DNA of 64,000 nucleotides from DASUPK01 sp963782345 (GCA_963782345.1 CAWAJF010000005.1:434001-498000), one strand, 5' to 3'; shown: positions 1 through 8,798, counted from the first letter of the stretch. Notes: a model not told the origin generated them from the sequence alone. Numbers and translations are program-made.

Positions 1-1
1 G

Positions 2-895
2 CGCGCGGTGGGCTGGGCGATCTGCTCCGCGGCGGTCCGGACCGCTTACGCCTCGGCGGCGGTGCTCTGGCGACCGAACCCCAGCGGCGACGCATTGCAG
101 GTGACCGCGGTTGCCGGCGCCGAGGCCGAGGGCACCTCGATCCCGTTCGTCACGCCGAGCTCGGGAGCGATTCAGGCGTTCACCTCGGCGACAGACCGGT
201 TCGCCGCGCTCCGCGACGGGAAGTCGACTCAGGAGCTCTCACCGAGCTTGGAGGCCGGGGCCGCGCTCTGGCAGCCCATCGTCCGCGACAAGGGCACCGC
301 GGTCGGCGTGCTCGCCGTCTACTGGCGCGAGCCGCTGGAGCAGCTCGGAGGTGAGACGCGCCGGGCGGTCAGACTGCTCGCGCTCGAGGCGGCGATCGCG
401 ATCGAGCGCGGCGAGCTGCTCGGGCGGCTCGAGGTGGCGGCGCGCACCGATGACCTGACCGGGCTGCTCAACCGCCGGGCCTGGGACGAGGAGCTCGGAC
501 GAGAGCTCTCCCGGGCCGATCGCAACGCCGGAAGCCTCTGCGTAGCGATCCTCGACCTCGATCGCTTCAAGCAGTACAACGACGCTCACGGCCACCAGGC
601 CGGCGATCGGTTCCTGAAGCAGATCTCCGGCGCCTGGACCCAGACCCTGCGCGCGGGCGACGTACTCGCCCGCTACGGCGGCGAGGAGTTCGCGCTGGCT
701 CTTCCGGGGACCGACCTCGAGCGCGCCCAGCGGATGCTGGAGCGGCTCTGCGATCTGCTGCCGGACGGCCAGACCTGCTCGGGCGGGGTCTGCTGCTGGG
801 ACGGCGAGGAGAGCGCCGACGCTCTCACCGCTCGGGCCGACCGGGCGCTGTATGCCGCCAAGGAAGCCGGCCGCGCCCGCGTCGTCGGGGGCTGA
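2..895 (+). CDS. GAF-GGDEF diguanylate cyclase (5' end outside window)
   Basis: Probable diguanylate cyclase making the second messenger c-di-GMP from two GTP. The first ~140 residues look like a GAF sensor domain. The GGDEF domain follows (about residues 145-295) with the active-site motif RYGGEEF and, five residues upstream of GGEEF, an RAGD sequence that fits the RxxD product-inhibition site. A GTG lies at position 8, but the reading frame is open to the window edge and the GAF domain looks N-terminally cut, so the real start is probably upstream. No EAL domain follows. The family call is firm; the sensed signal is unknown. Confidence 0.88.
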   Translation, partial: RAVGWAICSAAVRTAYASAAVLWRPNPSGDALQVTAVAGAEAEGTSIPFVTPSSGAIQAFTSATDRFAALRDGKSTQELSPSLEAGAALWQPIVRDKGTAVGVLAVYWREPLEQLGGETRRAVRLLALEAAIAIERGELLGRLEVAARTDDLTGLLNRRAWDEELGRELSRADRNAGSLCVAILDLDRFKQYNDAHGHQAGDRFLKQISGAWTQTLRAGDVLARYGGEEFALALPGTDLERAQRMLERLCDLLPDGQTCSGGVCCWDGEESADALTARADRALYAAKEAGRARVVGG

Positions 896-901
896 CTCCT
901 C

Positions 902-1540
902 TTAGTGCAGCAGCTCGTCGGTGCCCTCGGGCGCCCAGCGCTCGGCCAGGGCGCCGAAGGGTGCCGTCAGAAACCAGATGCAGACGGCGAGCGTGGTCGA
1001 GACGAACGCGAACGGGATGGACACCAGGAAGAACACCACCGGTGCGAACGACACGAGGATCCCGAAGCGGTAGACCGCCCTCGAGGGCTGCCTTCTCAGC
1101 AGCCCGGCCCGGTAGGCGTGCCGGAAGAGCACGACCTCCATGCCGCTGACGATTGCGACGGCCACCGCGTAGATCACGACCGACAGCGGGTTGGAGAAGT
1201 ACTCGCCGAGCAGGGCGGTCGGGAACGGCAGGAAGGCGATGAAGGCCAGGTAGATCAGGTTGAGGCCGATGATCGCGCCGTCCATCGCCTCCATCAGGGA
1301 GATGAACTGATGATGCGCGAGCCAGTAGCGGCCGATCACCGCGAAGCTGATGAAGAAGCTGACGAAAGCGGCTGAGAGGTCATCGAGTGCGGAGGCAAGG
1401 TCATGCACGCTGTCGCCGTTCGAGATGTGCGGCACCGTGATCGAGACCACCAACAGGGTCATCGCGATCGCGAAAAGCCCATCGCTGAAGGCGAGAACCC
1501 GCCCGAACTCGGCGCTCTGGCGGTCGTACCTGCGGGACAA
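902..1540 (-). CDS. TMEM175/DUF1211-family membrane protein
   Basis: A 212-residue integral membrane protein. Near the N-terminus it has FSDGLFAIAMTLLVV, the FSD-type pore helix signature of the TMEM175 (DUF1211) family; bacterial members are potassium-permeable channels. Several further hydrophobic segments follow (for example around IGLNLIYLAFIAFLPF). It starts with TTG at 1540, six bases downstream of the preceding gene's stop, and is the last gene of a three-gene minus-strand unit with the metallophosphoesterase. Channel activity is inferred from the family, not visible in the sequence. Confidence 0.85.
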   Translation of the reverse strand: MSRRYDRQSAEFGRVLAFSDGLFAIAMTLLVVSITVPHISNGDSVHDLASALDDLSAAFVSFFISFAVIGRYWLAHHQFISLMEAMDGAIIGLNLIYLAFIAFLPFPTALLGEYFSNPLSVVIYAVAVAIVSGMEVVLFRHAYRAGLLRRQPSRAVYRFGILVSFAPVVFFLVSIPFAFVSTTLAVCIWFLTAPFGALAERWAPEGTDELLH

Positions 1541-1546
1541 GACGGC

Positions 1547-2233
1547 TTAGAGACCGAAGTCCCGCAGAAAGCCGGGCTTCAGCGCGCTCAGGTTGACGAA
1601 CGCCGGGAGCGGCATGTCGTCGGGGTTGCCGCGGACGCCCACGTGGCTGCCCTCGGGGACCTCGCCCTCGAGCCGCTTGCCGAGCTCGATTGCGTCGTCC
1701 TCGGTCGCGGCGCCGACGAGCAGGTATCGGAAGTGTCGCTTCACCGGCAAATCCTCTTCGCGGAGCTTTCTTGCGAGCGGCACCGTGTCCCTGATGTGGG
1801 GTAGGTCGACGACGACCTCCCAGGGATATTCGCCGTAGCGTTTCGCTTCCCGCGATCCCTCGAGCTCGTGCTCGCGCATCTCCTCGGCGAGCGCGGCCTC
1901 GTCGTCGGGGAGCGGCTCCGATGCGTCCTTCCACTCCTCGGCGACCGGATGCCACCGCATCAGGCGAACCTCGCCGACGAGCTTCTCGTCCTGCATCAGG
2001 TTCTTGACCACCCGCTCGGCCTCCTGGGCCGACTCCTCGTGCCACGCATAGATGAAGAGGAAGCGCCCGTCGCGGGTCACGATCACGCTGCCGCCGAGCA
2101 GCTTGCGAGCCTCGTTATCGAGCTGGAGGTGATGGAGCGCCTCGCTGAGCGTGGCGCCGTTGTGCTCCTCGTCGAGGGCCACCTCGACACGCCACTCGTC
2201 GCGGCCGCGCGGCGGTTCTTCCCAGTCGTTCAC
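1547..2233 (-). CDS. Conserved hypothetical soluble protein
   Basis: A 228-residue acidic protein with no signal peptide or membrane segment. It appears built from two related alpha/beta halves: one around residues 14-100 with VIVTRDGRFLFIYAWHEESA, and one around 140-215 with FRYLLVGAATEDDAIELGKR. Each half has a strand, then a helix with an 'A-E-x-A-x-x-L/V' pattern, resembling small ferredoxin-like or ACT-like folds; this is only a visual impression. Its start overlaps the stop of the metallophosphoesterase gene by 4 bp, so the two are probably translationally coupled. Function not recognised. Confidence 0.75.
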   Translation of the reverse strand: MNDWEEPPRGRDEWRVEVALDEEHNGATLSEALHHLQLDNEARKLLGGSVIVTRDGRFLFIYAWHEESAQEAERVVKNLMQDEKLVGEVRLMRWHPVAEEWKDASEPLPDDEAALAEEMREHELEGSREAKRYGEYPWEVVVDLPHIRDTVPLARKLREEDLPVKRHFRYLLVGAATEDDAIELGKRLEGEVPEGSHVGVRGNPDDMPLPAFVNLSALKPGFLRDFGL

Positions 2234-2832
2234 GAGTCCAACTCTATTGCGGTCCCGGACGGCCCGAGGTTGATCACGCGTGTCGGGCCGATCTCGCTCT
2301 CGGCCCCCCAGGACTCGTGGATGTGGCCGCAGACCGCGAGCCGTGGCCGCTTTGCCTCGATCGCCTCGAGGATCGCCTCACTGCCGAGGTGATCGCCGGT
2401 GCCCGAGGCGTCGCAGTGGCCCTTCGGCGGGGAGTGAACGACCAGAACCGCGCCCTCCGGCAAGGCGGACAGCTTCTCCGCGGCCTGCTCCTCGTCGAGG
2501 TCGAAGCTCCAGTCCCAGGGCGTCACCGGAATCCCGGCGCCGAGGCCGAAGAACCGGGTCCCGCCGATCTCGGTGCCCTGACCGTGCAGCACGGTCGCCG
2601 CGTCCCAGCCGTCGCAGGCGGCGCGCAGCGCGTCCTCGGTCTCGTTATTGCCGGGGACCAGGAGCGTCGGCGTGCCGATCGCGCTGAGCGCGCCGATCGC
2701 TTCCTCGAGGCCCTCGTGGACGGAGGCGAAATCGCCCGCGGCGATCACGACGTCGGCATCGGGGGAACGCTCGACGAGCTCGGCGGCGCGGTCGAGGTCG
2801 CGATGGAGGTCGCTGAAGGCGAGGATCCTCAC
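2230..2832 (-). CDS. Calcineurin-like metallophosphoesterase
   Basis: A 200-residue phosphoesterase of the calcineurin-like superfamily. It shows the ordered metal-binding motifs: FSDLHRD near the N-terminus (D-x-H), AAGDFAS (GD), PGNNE (GNN/H-type), VVHSPPKGHCD, and CGHIHES (GHxH). These ligands bind a dinuclear metal centre. The length is typical of a single-domain cytoplasmic member. It begins with GTG and is first in a minus-strand operon with the 228-residue hypothetical and the TMEM175-like protein. The substrate cannot be told from the sequence. Confidence 0.88.
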   Translation of the reverse strand: MRILAFSDLHRDLDRAAELVERSPDADVVIAAGDFASVHEGLEEAIGALSAIGTPTLLVPGNNETEDALRAACDGWDAATVLHGQGTEIGGTRFFGLGAGIPVTPWDWSFDLDEEQAAEKLSALPEGAVLVVHSPPKGHCDASGTGDHLGSEAILEAIEAKRPRLAVCGHIHESWGAESEIGPTRVINLGPSGTAIELDS

Positions 2833-2833
2833 G

Positions 2834-2862
2834 GGCCGCAGTCTGACATCGGAGCTGCGGCC
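2834..2862. promoter_or_regulatory. Inverted repeat between divergent genes
   Basis: A perfect 8-bp inverted repeat, GGCCGCAG (2834-2841) and CTGCGGCC (2855-2862), lies between the metallophosphoesterase start and the small plus-strand gene at 2907. It could be an operator or a hairpin in the plus-strand leader. At this GC content such a repeat could also arise by chance. Confidence 0.3.
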
Positions 2863-2906
2863 GCGGCGTTTCGGGGTCGCCCGCGTGGGGGATTACGGGG
2901 GAGCAG

Positions 2907-3071
2907 ATGACCACGCTGCTGGAAACGGAATCCCCGGAGAAGCCCGACGACCCGGCCGACACTCCCGAGCGCGAGGAGGAACCATCGAAGCGCGACCGGC
3001 CGCCGGCGCCGGAGGGTCCCATTCCGGCCGAGGCCCCCGAGGTCCCTGCCGGGGAGCCCAAGGAGGGCTGA
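2907..3071 (+). CDS. Small acidic proline-rich protein (54 aa)
   Basis: A short gene of 54 codons from ATG 2907 to TGA 3071. The product is very rich in Pro, Glu and Asp, with no hydrophobic segment and no Cys, so it is probably disordered. A GGGGGAG sequence just before the ATG can act as a ribosome binding site. It ends one base before the next small gene starts, which suggests one transcript. I do not recognise a family. Low-complexity composition makes the call tentative. Confidence 0.5.
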   Translation: MTTLLETESPEKPDDPADTPEREEEPSKRDRPPAPEGPIPAEAPEVPAGEPKEG

Positions 3072-3072
3072 C

Positions 3073-3330
3073 ATGTACGGCGCGTTCTCCGGAATGAGCT
3101 TCGGCTTGGTGGCGCTCGTCGCGCTGCTCGTAATCGCACTGGCCGTCTTCGCGTCGCCACTGCTGGCGGTGATCATCTTGTGCGCGGCCGCGGTCGTCCT
3201 GCTGATCGGGATGTCCGCGCTGCGCCAGAGATCGGAGCGCCAGGACCAGACACCGGGGGGCGCCCCCGACACACGATCGTCCGGTCCCCGAGGCCGCGGG
3301 CCCGGCGCCCCCGCCTCCGGAGAGGGCTGA
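3073..3330 (+). CDS. Small two-segment membrane protein
   Basis: An 85-residue protein. Residues ~8-55 are strongly hydrophobic and can form two membrane helices (around LVALVALLVIALAVF and LLAVIILCAAAVVLLIGM). A polar, Pro/Gly/Arg-rich tail follows. The ATG lies one base after the stop of the 54-residue gene. Its stop codon touches a perfect hairpin (3329-3348) that also abuts the stop of the convergent sulfotransferase. No family recognised. Confidence 0.65.
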   Translation: MYGAFSGMSFGLVALVALLVIALAVFASPLLAVIILCAAAVVLLIGMSALRQRSERQDQTPGGAPDTRSSGPRGRGPGAPASGEG

Positions 3331-3348
3331 GCGGCCACCAGGCCGCTC
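3329..3348. terminator. Bidirectional hairpin between convergent stops
   Basis: A perfect palindrome with 8-bp arms and a 4-base loop (ACCA), placed exactly between the stop of the small membrane protein and the stop of the sulfotransferase. The 19-base core is identical to the hairpin at 42100-42118 that overlaps the phoU stop, and a reverse-oriented core recurs near 34725. It has no T-tract, so it may be a REP-like repeat serving as a terminator or mRNA end rather than a classic intrinsic terminator. Confidence 0.55.
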
Positions 3349-4286
3349 TAAGCCGCCCGACGCTTCCGCAGCTCGCCGGGGCGGAGATAGCCGAGCTCGC
3401 TGAGCTTGTCGGCAAGGATGTCGTGCATCGCCTCGATCTCCTCGTCGCTCATGTGGCTCGCCCACCCTCCCGGCCGAGCGCGCCGGATCTCTCGCCCGGC
3501 GCCCTTGCGGGACCCCGGCACGCGCGAGAACTCGTTCTCCCGGGCGATGCGCTCGAGCTCCCCGCGGCTCGCATCGATCCCCAGCGGGCGGCAGATCCGC
3601 TCCAGCGCGTCGACAGGGTCGGCGCGCATCTCCTCATAGCGGATCAGCACCCGTCGGCTGGGGTCGGTGCGCGCGAATGTCTTCTGCACCACCTCGGTAC
3701 GGTGCAGCCAGACGCTCGACTGCCAGCGGATCAGCGGGCCCCTGCTGCCATCGTCCACCGGATATGCCCCCTCGCCGGTCGCCCAGCTGCCATCCCGGTA
3801 GGCGTCGAGCCACGAATCGACCACATCCCGACCGTCGCGTAACAGGAAGATCAGCGCTGAGCTCGGGAACAGCTCCATGATCGTGTCGGCAACGTGCGAG
3901 CCCGGCTCCTTGACGACGACGATCGGTCGATCGACCCCGCCGGCCTGCTCGGACGCCTGAGCCTCGAAGCGGGCGCTGATCAGGCCACGGAGCTGGGGCA
4001 CCCAGGCGTCCCGGTAACGGTCCGAGAAGAGGTAGTCGCGCTTTTGGCGCTTGTAGTCGGCGAGCGTGCCGAGCTTCGGCGGATCCTTGGCGGTCGCCCA
4101 GGCGAGCGGGATCGGGCGCCAGACGCCGAGATGATGGCCCAGGTGCGGGTCATCGATGGGAATCACCCGCTCGAGCCGTGACAGCATGCGCAGAAGCCAG
4201 GTGCTGCCGCTGCGAGACGAGCCGAAGATCCAGGCCAGCCGCCCCGGCTCTGTCACGGAGATGTCGGACCTCGTTCCCTCAGACAC
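3348..4286 (-). CDS. P-loop sulfotransferase family protein
   Basis: A 312-residue sulfotransferase (PAPS-dependent sulfate transfer). The 5'-phosphosulfate loop is GSSRSGSTWLLRML near the N-terminus. The 3'-phosphate-binding region includes FLLRDGRDVVDSWLDAYRDG, and VVVKEPGSH fits the central strand. I chose the GTG at 4286 because it has AAGGGGG five bases upstream; the frame stays open to an upstream start at 4370 that has no comparable ribosome binding site. Its acceptor (carbohydrate, lipid or protein) is unknown. Convergent with the small membrane protein gene, separated by a hairpin. Confidence 0.85.
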   Translation of the reverse strand: MSEGTRSDISVTEPGRLAWIFGSSRSGSTWLLRMLSRLERVIPIDDPHLGHHLGVWRPIPLAWATAKDPPKLGTLADYKRQKRDYLFSDRYRDAWVPQLRGLISARFEAQASEQAGGVDRPIVVVKEPGSHVADTIMELFPSSALIFLLRDGRDVVDSWLDAYRDGSWATGEGAYPVDDGSRGPLIRWQSSVWLHRTEVVQKTFARTDPSRRVLIRYEEMRADPVDALERICRPLGIDASRGELERIARENEFSRVPGSRKGAGREIRRARPGGWASHMSDEEIEAMHDILADKLSELGYLRPGELRKRRAA

Positions 4287-4376
4287 GTCCACCCCCTTGT
4301 CAGGCGTACCGGTCCGCCAACGCGGGCTCTTCCTCCCGCGCAAGGTCTTATTCCCGTCGGACGGAAACACGCTCCG

Positions 4377-4508
4377 CTAAGCGGAAGCGCGCAACCTCGG
4401 CCAGATCAGGAGGACGAGACCGATCAGGATGCACGCCAGGCCGAGCCCGTAGTTGACGAGTACGGCGAGGAGGATCCCGATCACGATCAGTAGTAGCGAT
4501 AGCTCCAT
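4377..4508 (-). CDS. Small membrane protein, DUF6131-like (43 aa)
   Basis: A 43-residue ORF almost wholly made of two hydrophobic segments (LLLIVIGILLAVLVNYG and LACILIGLVLLIWP) with a short basic tail. Size and layout resemble the tiny DUF6131-type membrane proteins common in actinobacteria; the resemblance is by eye only. The ATG at 4508 has no strong ribosome binding site. A small hairpin (TCCGCTTAGCGGA on the minus strand) covers its stop codon. Confidence 0.5.
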   Translation of the reverse strand: MELSLLLIVIGILLAVLVNYGLGLACILIGLVLLIWPRLRASA

Positions 4509-4580
4509 GCGGCCATTCGATACCCCGGGGGACCTCGCCCAAACGGTTGCTGCGGTCCGACACGGGGTAAGAGCCGCAGC

Positions 4581-5144
4581 ATGGAGCGGGCCACAAGCAG
4601 TCGATCGGATGACGCCAGCGCACCCGAGCAGCTCGCCGAGAAGGCGGCCGGCAAGGCAGCGGAGATCAAGCAGGTCTACGCCCACGGCGAGGACAAGCCG
4701 CTCGGCTCGCACCTGGCGCTGATGGCGGTCTACAACACCCTCGTCGCCGGGTTCCTGGCCGCGCGGGTCCGCTCGGGCAAGGGATTTCCGAAGCGGATCG
4801 GCGCCGGAGACCTGCTGCTGGCGGGTGTCGCCACCCACAAGCTCAGCAGGCTGATCACCAAGGACCGGGTGACGGGGCCACTGCGCGCGCCCTTCACCGA
4901 GCTCCAGGGGGAGGGCGGCCCCGGCGAGGTCGAGGAGAGCCCACGCGGCAGTGGCATGCGCCGGGCGATCGGCGAGCTGCTCGTCTGCCCCTTCTGCCTG
5001 GCTCAGTGGGTGGCCACCGCCGCCCTCGCCGGGCTCGCGACCGCGCCGCGCGCGACCCGGTTCATCTGCTCGATCTTCGCCGCCGTGACGATCAGCGACT
5101 TCCTGCAGATCGCCTACAAGGGCGGCGAGGAGAAGCTGCTCTAG
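4581..5144 (+). CDS. DUF1360 family membrane-associated protein
   Basis: A 187-residue protein that fits the DUF1360 family. Diagnostic features are the central GDLLLAGVATHKLSRLITKDRVTGPLRAPF stretch (parts at ~75-105) and the ELLVCPFCLAQWVATAALAG segment, whose CPFC pair is the family hallmark. There are two or three hydrophobic helices. Members are often called sporulation-related in Bacillus, but no role is established here. An acidic, Gly-rich loop separates the two halves. The ATG is about 70 bp downstream of a divergent small gene. Confidence 0.85.
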   Translation: MERATSSRSDDASAPEQLAEKAAGKAAEIKQVYAHGEDKPLGSHLALMAVYNTLVAGFLAARVRSGKGFPKRIGAGDLLLAGVATHKLSRLITKDRVTGPLRAPFTELQGEGGPGEVEESPRGSGMRRAIGELLVCPFCLAQWVATAALAGLATAPRATRFICSIFAAVTISDFLQIAYKGGEEKLL

Positions 5145-5203
5145 CTGACTCGCCCACTTCTCCCTTACCTCGCCGGTTTGTCCGGTTTTGGCCAGGGGTA
5201 GCA

Positions 5204-6271
5204 GTGTGGCGCCCGTCTCGCGGCGGGCGGGGAAACCTCTTGAGGAAGCGGCCGACATCGAAGCGGAACCGAACGCATCGTCGCCATGCCCGGCTCGTGG
5301 CTGCGGCGACGGCGATCTGCCTCGGCGGCTGCGGGAAGCAGTCGACCCTCGCCCCGCACAGCCCGCAATCGCACGACATCCGAACGCTCTGGTGGTGGAT
5401 GTTCGTCGTGGCCGCCATCGTCTTCCTGGGGGCGATCGGGATGCTCTTCTACGGCTGGATCCGGCGCGGCAAGAGGGGGCTGCCGTTCGTGGGCGAGAGC
5501 GAGCGAGCTGAGAACACGCTGGTCGTGATCTTCGGGATCGCCATCCCGGTGGTGATCCTGGTCGCCCTCTTCTTCGTCTCGGACGTCTATGTGCTGGGTA
5601 AGACGGATGCCCCCGACCCGCGATCGACGAAGCTGACGGTCGAGGTGACGGGCCACCAGTGGTGGTGGGAGGTGCGGTACCCGGGGACGGCGGCGGTCAC
5701 CGCCGACGAGATCCACATTCCCGCCCAGACGGAGGTGAACGTGGTCGGGACGACCGCGGACGTCATCCATTCGTTCTGGGTTCCTCAGCTCAACCGGAAG
5801 ATCGACCTGATCCCCGGACGGCGTAACCGGGTCGGCCTGTACGCGGACAGCCCGGGGATCTACCGCGGGCAGTGCGCCGAGTTCTGCGGACTGCAGCACT
5901 CGCACATGGCCTTCTACGTGATCGCCGATCCGCCCGACCAGTTCCGAGCGTGGCTCGCGAACATGGCCGCCGATGCGCCTCAGCCCGCCGGCCCGGCTCA
6001 ACGGGCGGGCCGGAGCCTCTTCCTGAACGACCAGTGCGCGAGCTGCCACACGATCAGGGGCACCTCGGCGCAGGGGCAAATCGGCCCGGACCTGACCCAC
6101 CTGGCGAGCCGATCGACGATCGCGGCTCTGACGCTGCCGAACGACAGCGCGCATCTCCAGGCATGGATTCGCGACCCACAGCACTTCAAGCCGGGCAACA
6201 AGATGCCTGGGCTCAACCTGAGCGACGCCGACATCGCCGCCATCGTCACCTACCTGCGGAGCCTGCACTAG
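5204..6271 (+). CDS. ctaC: Cytochrome c oxidase subunit II with fused cytochrome c domain
   Basis: A 355-residue CuA subunit of an aa3/caa3-type terminal oxidase. A lipobox (CLGGC) follows a basic, Arg-rich N-terminus. Two membrane helices come next (around WWWMFVVAAIVFLGAIG and VVIFGIAIPVVILVALFF). The CuA site is GQCAEFCGLQHSHM (Cys at about residue 224). A C-terminal cytochrome c domain carries the heme motif CASCH at about residue 278 and a distal Met in KMPGLN. The GTG at 5204 is preceded by CAGGGG at good spacing. First gene of the respiratory cluster; ctaD starts 3 bp after its stop. A caa3-like subunit beside a diheme qcrC is unusual (see findings). Confidence 0.95.
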   Translation: MWRPSRGGRGNLLRKRPTSKRNRTHRRHARLVAAATAICLGGCGKQSTLAPHSPQSHDIRTLWWWMFVVAAIVFLGAIGMLFYGWIRRGKRGLPFVGESERAENTLVVIFGIAIPVVILVALFFVSDVYVLGKTDAPDPRSTKLTVEVTGHQWWWEVRYPGTAAVTADEIHIPAQTEVNVVGTTADVIHSFWVPQLNRKIDLIPGRRNRVGLYADSPGIYRGQCAEFCGLQHSHMAFYVIADPPDQFRAWLANMAADAPQPAGPAQRAGRSLFLNDQCASCHTIRGTSAQGQIGPDLTHLASRSTIAALTLPNDSAHLQAWIRDPQHFKPGNKMPGLNLSDADIAAIVTYLRSLH

Positions 6272-6273
6272 CG

Positions 6274-8181
6274 ATGGCGATCGCGGTCCCTCCGTCGGCG
6301 AGCAGAGAGCGGCTCGATCGGCTCGAGCGCATCTGGGAGGACCGCCCCGGGGTCCTCGGCTGGCTGACGACGACCGATCACAAGCGGATCGGGATCCTCT
6401 ACTTCTTCACCACGCTCGCCTTCTTCGGGGCCGGGGGGGTGGAGGCCCTGCTGATCCGCACGCAGCTGATCACCCCGAACAACGGGCTGCTGAGCCCGGG
6501 CGCCTACAACGAGGCGTTCACGATGCACGGCGTCACGATGATCTTCCTCTTCGCGGTGCCGATGTCCACGGGGGCGTTCGGGAACTACCTGCTGCCGCTG
6601 ATGATCGGGGCGCGGGACATGGCGTTCCCCAGGCTGAACGCCCTCTCGTACTGGATCTTCCTGGCCTCCGGGATCTTCATCTACGTCGGGCTCTTCTCGG
6701 GGAATGCGCCGAGCGCCGGGTGGTTCGATTACGTGCCGCTGGCGGAGAGGGCCTACAGCCCCGGCAGCGGAATCGACTTCTACGCGCTGGGGCTGATCTT
6801 CACCTCGATCTCGACCACGGTGGCGGCGATCAACTTCATCGTCACCATCTTCAAGCTGCGCGCGCCCGGCATGTCGCTGAACCGCATGCCCCTCTTCTGC
6901 TTCGCCTTCCTGGCCGTCTCCTTCGCGCTCGTCTTCGCGCTGCCGCCCCTGACCTGCGCGCTGATCCTCCTCGAGATGGACCGGCTGCTCGGCTTCCAGT
7001 TCTACAACGTGGCGGCCGGGGGCGACGCGGTCCTCTGGCAGAACCTCTTCTGGATCTTCGGCCACCCCGAGGTCTACATCATCATCCTGCCCGCCTTCGG
7101 GATTGCCACGGCGATCATCCCGACGTTCGTGCGGCGCCACATGGTCGCCTTCCCCCTGGTGGCCCTGGCGGAGATCCTCGTCGCCTTCATCGGCTTCGGC
7201 GTCTGGGTCCACCACATGTTCGCGGTCGGGTTATCCACGGCCACGACGGTCTACTTCGCGGCCGCGAGCCTCCTGATCGTGATCCCGAGCGGGATCCAGC
7301 TGTTCTCGTGGATCACGACGATCGTCACCGGCACGCCCAGGTTCAAGACGCCGCTGCTCTGGATCATCGGCTTCATCGTCCTCTTCATGCTGGGCGGCTT
7401 ATCGGGGGTGAGCTTCGCCGCGATCCCGTTCGACCAGCAGCTCACCGACACCTACTACGTCGTCGCGCACTTCCACTACGTGATCTTCGGCGCCGCGGTG
7501 TTCCCCCTGCTGGGCGGGATGTACTACTGGTTCCCGAAGGTCACCGGGCGGATGTACTACGAGCGCTGGGGCCAGGCGAGCTTCTGGACCACGTTCGTCG
7601 GCATGAACCTCACCTTCTTCCCGATGCACATCGTCGGCCTCCTCGGGATGCCGCGGCGGGACTACACCTACGGATCCGATCTCGGCTGGACGAGCCTCAA
7701 CCAGCTGGAGACGATCGGCTCCTACCTGCTGGGCATCGGCCTGCTGATGGTGATCGCCAACCTCGCGGTCAGCCTCTTCCGCGGTGAGCTGGCCGGCAAC
7801 GATCCGTTCGGCGGGGAGACGCTCGAGTGGTCCACCAGCTCGCCTCCGCCGCCGTACAACTATCCCGTCGTCCCCAAGGTGACGAGCCCCTATCCGATGT
7901 GGGACATCGAGGACCGCGAGCAGGATCTCGAGAACCTGGAAGGGGGCGAGAAGGTGCTCGAGCAGGGGCACGAAACGCCCGCCTCGACGACGGTCGACGC
8001 GGAATGGGACGAGATCCTGGAGATGCCCTCCAGCTCGCCGTGGCCGCCGGTCCTGGCGGTCGCGCTGTCGGGGATCTTCGCCTTCATCCTGCTGAAGCTC
8101 TGGATCGTCTCCGGCCTCTTCGCCCTGGCGGCCCTCGCCGTGCTGGCCGCCTGGCACGCCAAGGAGCCGCAGGGGGCATGA
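6274..8181 (+). CDS. ctaD: Cytochrome c oxidase subunit I with two-helix C-terminal extension
   Basis: A 635-residue heme-copper oxidase catalytic subunit. It has the heme a ligand region NEAFTMHGVTMIFLF, the CuB/cross-linked His-Tyr segment FGHPEVYIIILPAFG, WVHHMFAVGL (the CuB His pair), and HFHYVIFGAAVFPLLGG (heme a3 and a ligands). About twelve membrane helices end near residue 510. After a polar linker, the last ~55 residues form two further hydrophobic helices, which looks like a fused subunit IV-type module. ATG at 6274, three bases after ctaC; the next gene overlaps its stop by 4 bp. Confidence 0.97.
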   Translation: MAIAVPPSASRERLDRLERIWEDRPGVLGWLTTTDHKRIGILYFFTTLAFFGAGGVEALLIRTQLITPNNGLLSPGAYNEAFTMHGVTMIFLFAVPMSTGAFGNYLLPLMIGARDMAFPRLNALSYWIFLASGIFIYVGLFSGNAPSAGWFDYVPLAERAYSPGSGIDFYALGLIFTSISTTVAAINFIVTIFKLRAPGMSLNRMPLFCFAFLAVSFALVFALPPLTCALILLEMDRLLGFQFYNVAAGGDAVLWQNLFWIFGHPEVYIIILPAFGIATAIIPTFVRRHMVAFPLVALAEILVAFIGFGVWVHHMFAVGLSTATTVYFAAASLLIVIPSGIQLFSWITTIVTGTPRFKTPLLWIIGFIVLFMLGGLSGVSFAAIPFDQQLTDTYYVVAHFHYVIFGAAVFPLLGGMYYWFPKVTGRMYYERWGQASFWTTFVGMNLTFFPMHIVGLLGMPRRDYTYGSDLGWTSLNQLETIGSYLLGIGLLMVIANLAVSLFRGELAGNDPFGGETLEWSTSSPPPPYNYPVVPKVTSPYPMWDIEDREQDLENLEGGEKVLEQGHETPASTTVDAEWDEILEMPSSSPWPPVLAVALSGIFAFILLKLWIVSGLFALAALAVLAAWHAKEPQGA

Positions 8182-8798
8182 GCGAGGTAACCCGCAGCCA
8201 CGAGGCCACCAGCGCCGCCGAGGCCGCCGGCGTCGATCGCGCCCGCGGCAGCCTCTCCACGGCGACCTGGGCGATCCTGCTCGGGCTCGCGACCGAGCTG
8301 ACCCTGTTCGCGTCGCTGATCGCGACCTACTTCTACCTCCGCTTCAAGGACGTCGCCTGGCCGCCGGACGGCGTTCCGAAGCCGGAGGTGACGCTGCCGC
8401 TCGTCTTCACCGGGATGCTGCTGGTGAGCACGCTGCCGGTGTTCGCGTCGGTCCGGGCGGCGAAGGGCGGCCGGGTGAGGATCGCCTGGTGGCTGCTCGC
8501 CGTGGCGGCGGCGATCCAGGCCACCTACCTCGGCCTGCAGATCAACCTCTTCGTGGACGACATCAACAAGTTCTCGCCGTCGGAATCAGCCTACGGATCG
8601 ATCTACTTCGCGCTCGTGGGCATACACCACGCCCACGTCGCCCTCGGCCTGGCGCTCGACGCCTGGCTGCTGGGACGCCTGATGTCCGGGCTCACCCACT
8701 ACCGCCTGCTCGCCCTGAGGGTGGTCGCCCTCTACTGGTACTTCGTGGCCGCGATCGCCGTCGCCGTCGTGCTCACCCAGCTCTATCCGTCGCTATGA
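8178..8798 (+). CDS. ctaE: Cytochrome c oxidase subunit III
   Basis: A 206-residue five-helix subunit III. Recognisable parts are WAILLGLATELTLFASLIATYF near the N-terminus, the central loop with INLFVDDINKFSPSESAYGS, and GIHHAHVALGL followed by ALYWYFVAAIAVAV at the C-terminus, which matches the conserved HHxHV and VxLYWHFVD regions. Short actinobacterial subunit III proteins are of this length. ATG 8178 overlaps the ctaD stop (ATGA). Translational coupling with ctaD and the following 133-residue gene is likely. Confidence 0.95.
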   Translation: MSEVTRSHEATSAAEAAGVDRARGSLSTATWAILLGLATELTLFASLIATYFYLRFKDVAWPPDGVPKPEVTLPLVFTGMLLVSTLPVFASVRAAKGGRVRIAWWLLAVAAAIQATYLGLQINLFVDDINKFSPSESAYGSIYFALVGIHHAHVALGLALDAWLLGRLMSGLTHYRLLALRVVALYWYFVAAIAVAVVLTQLYPSL

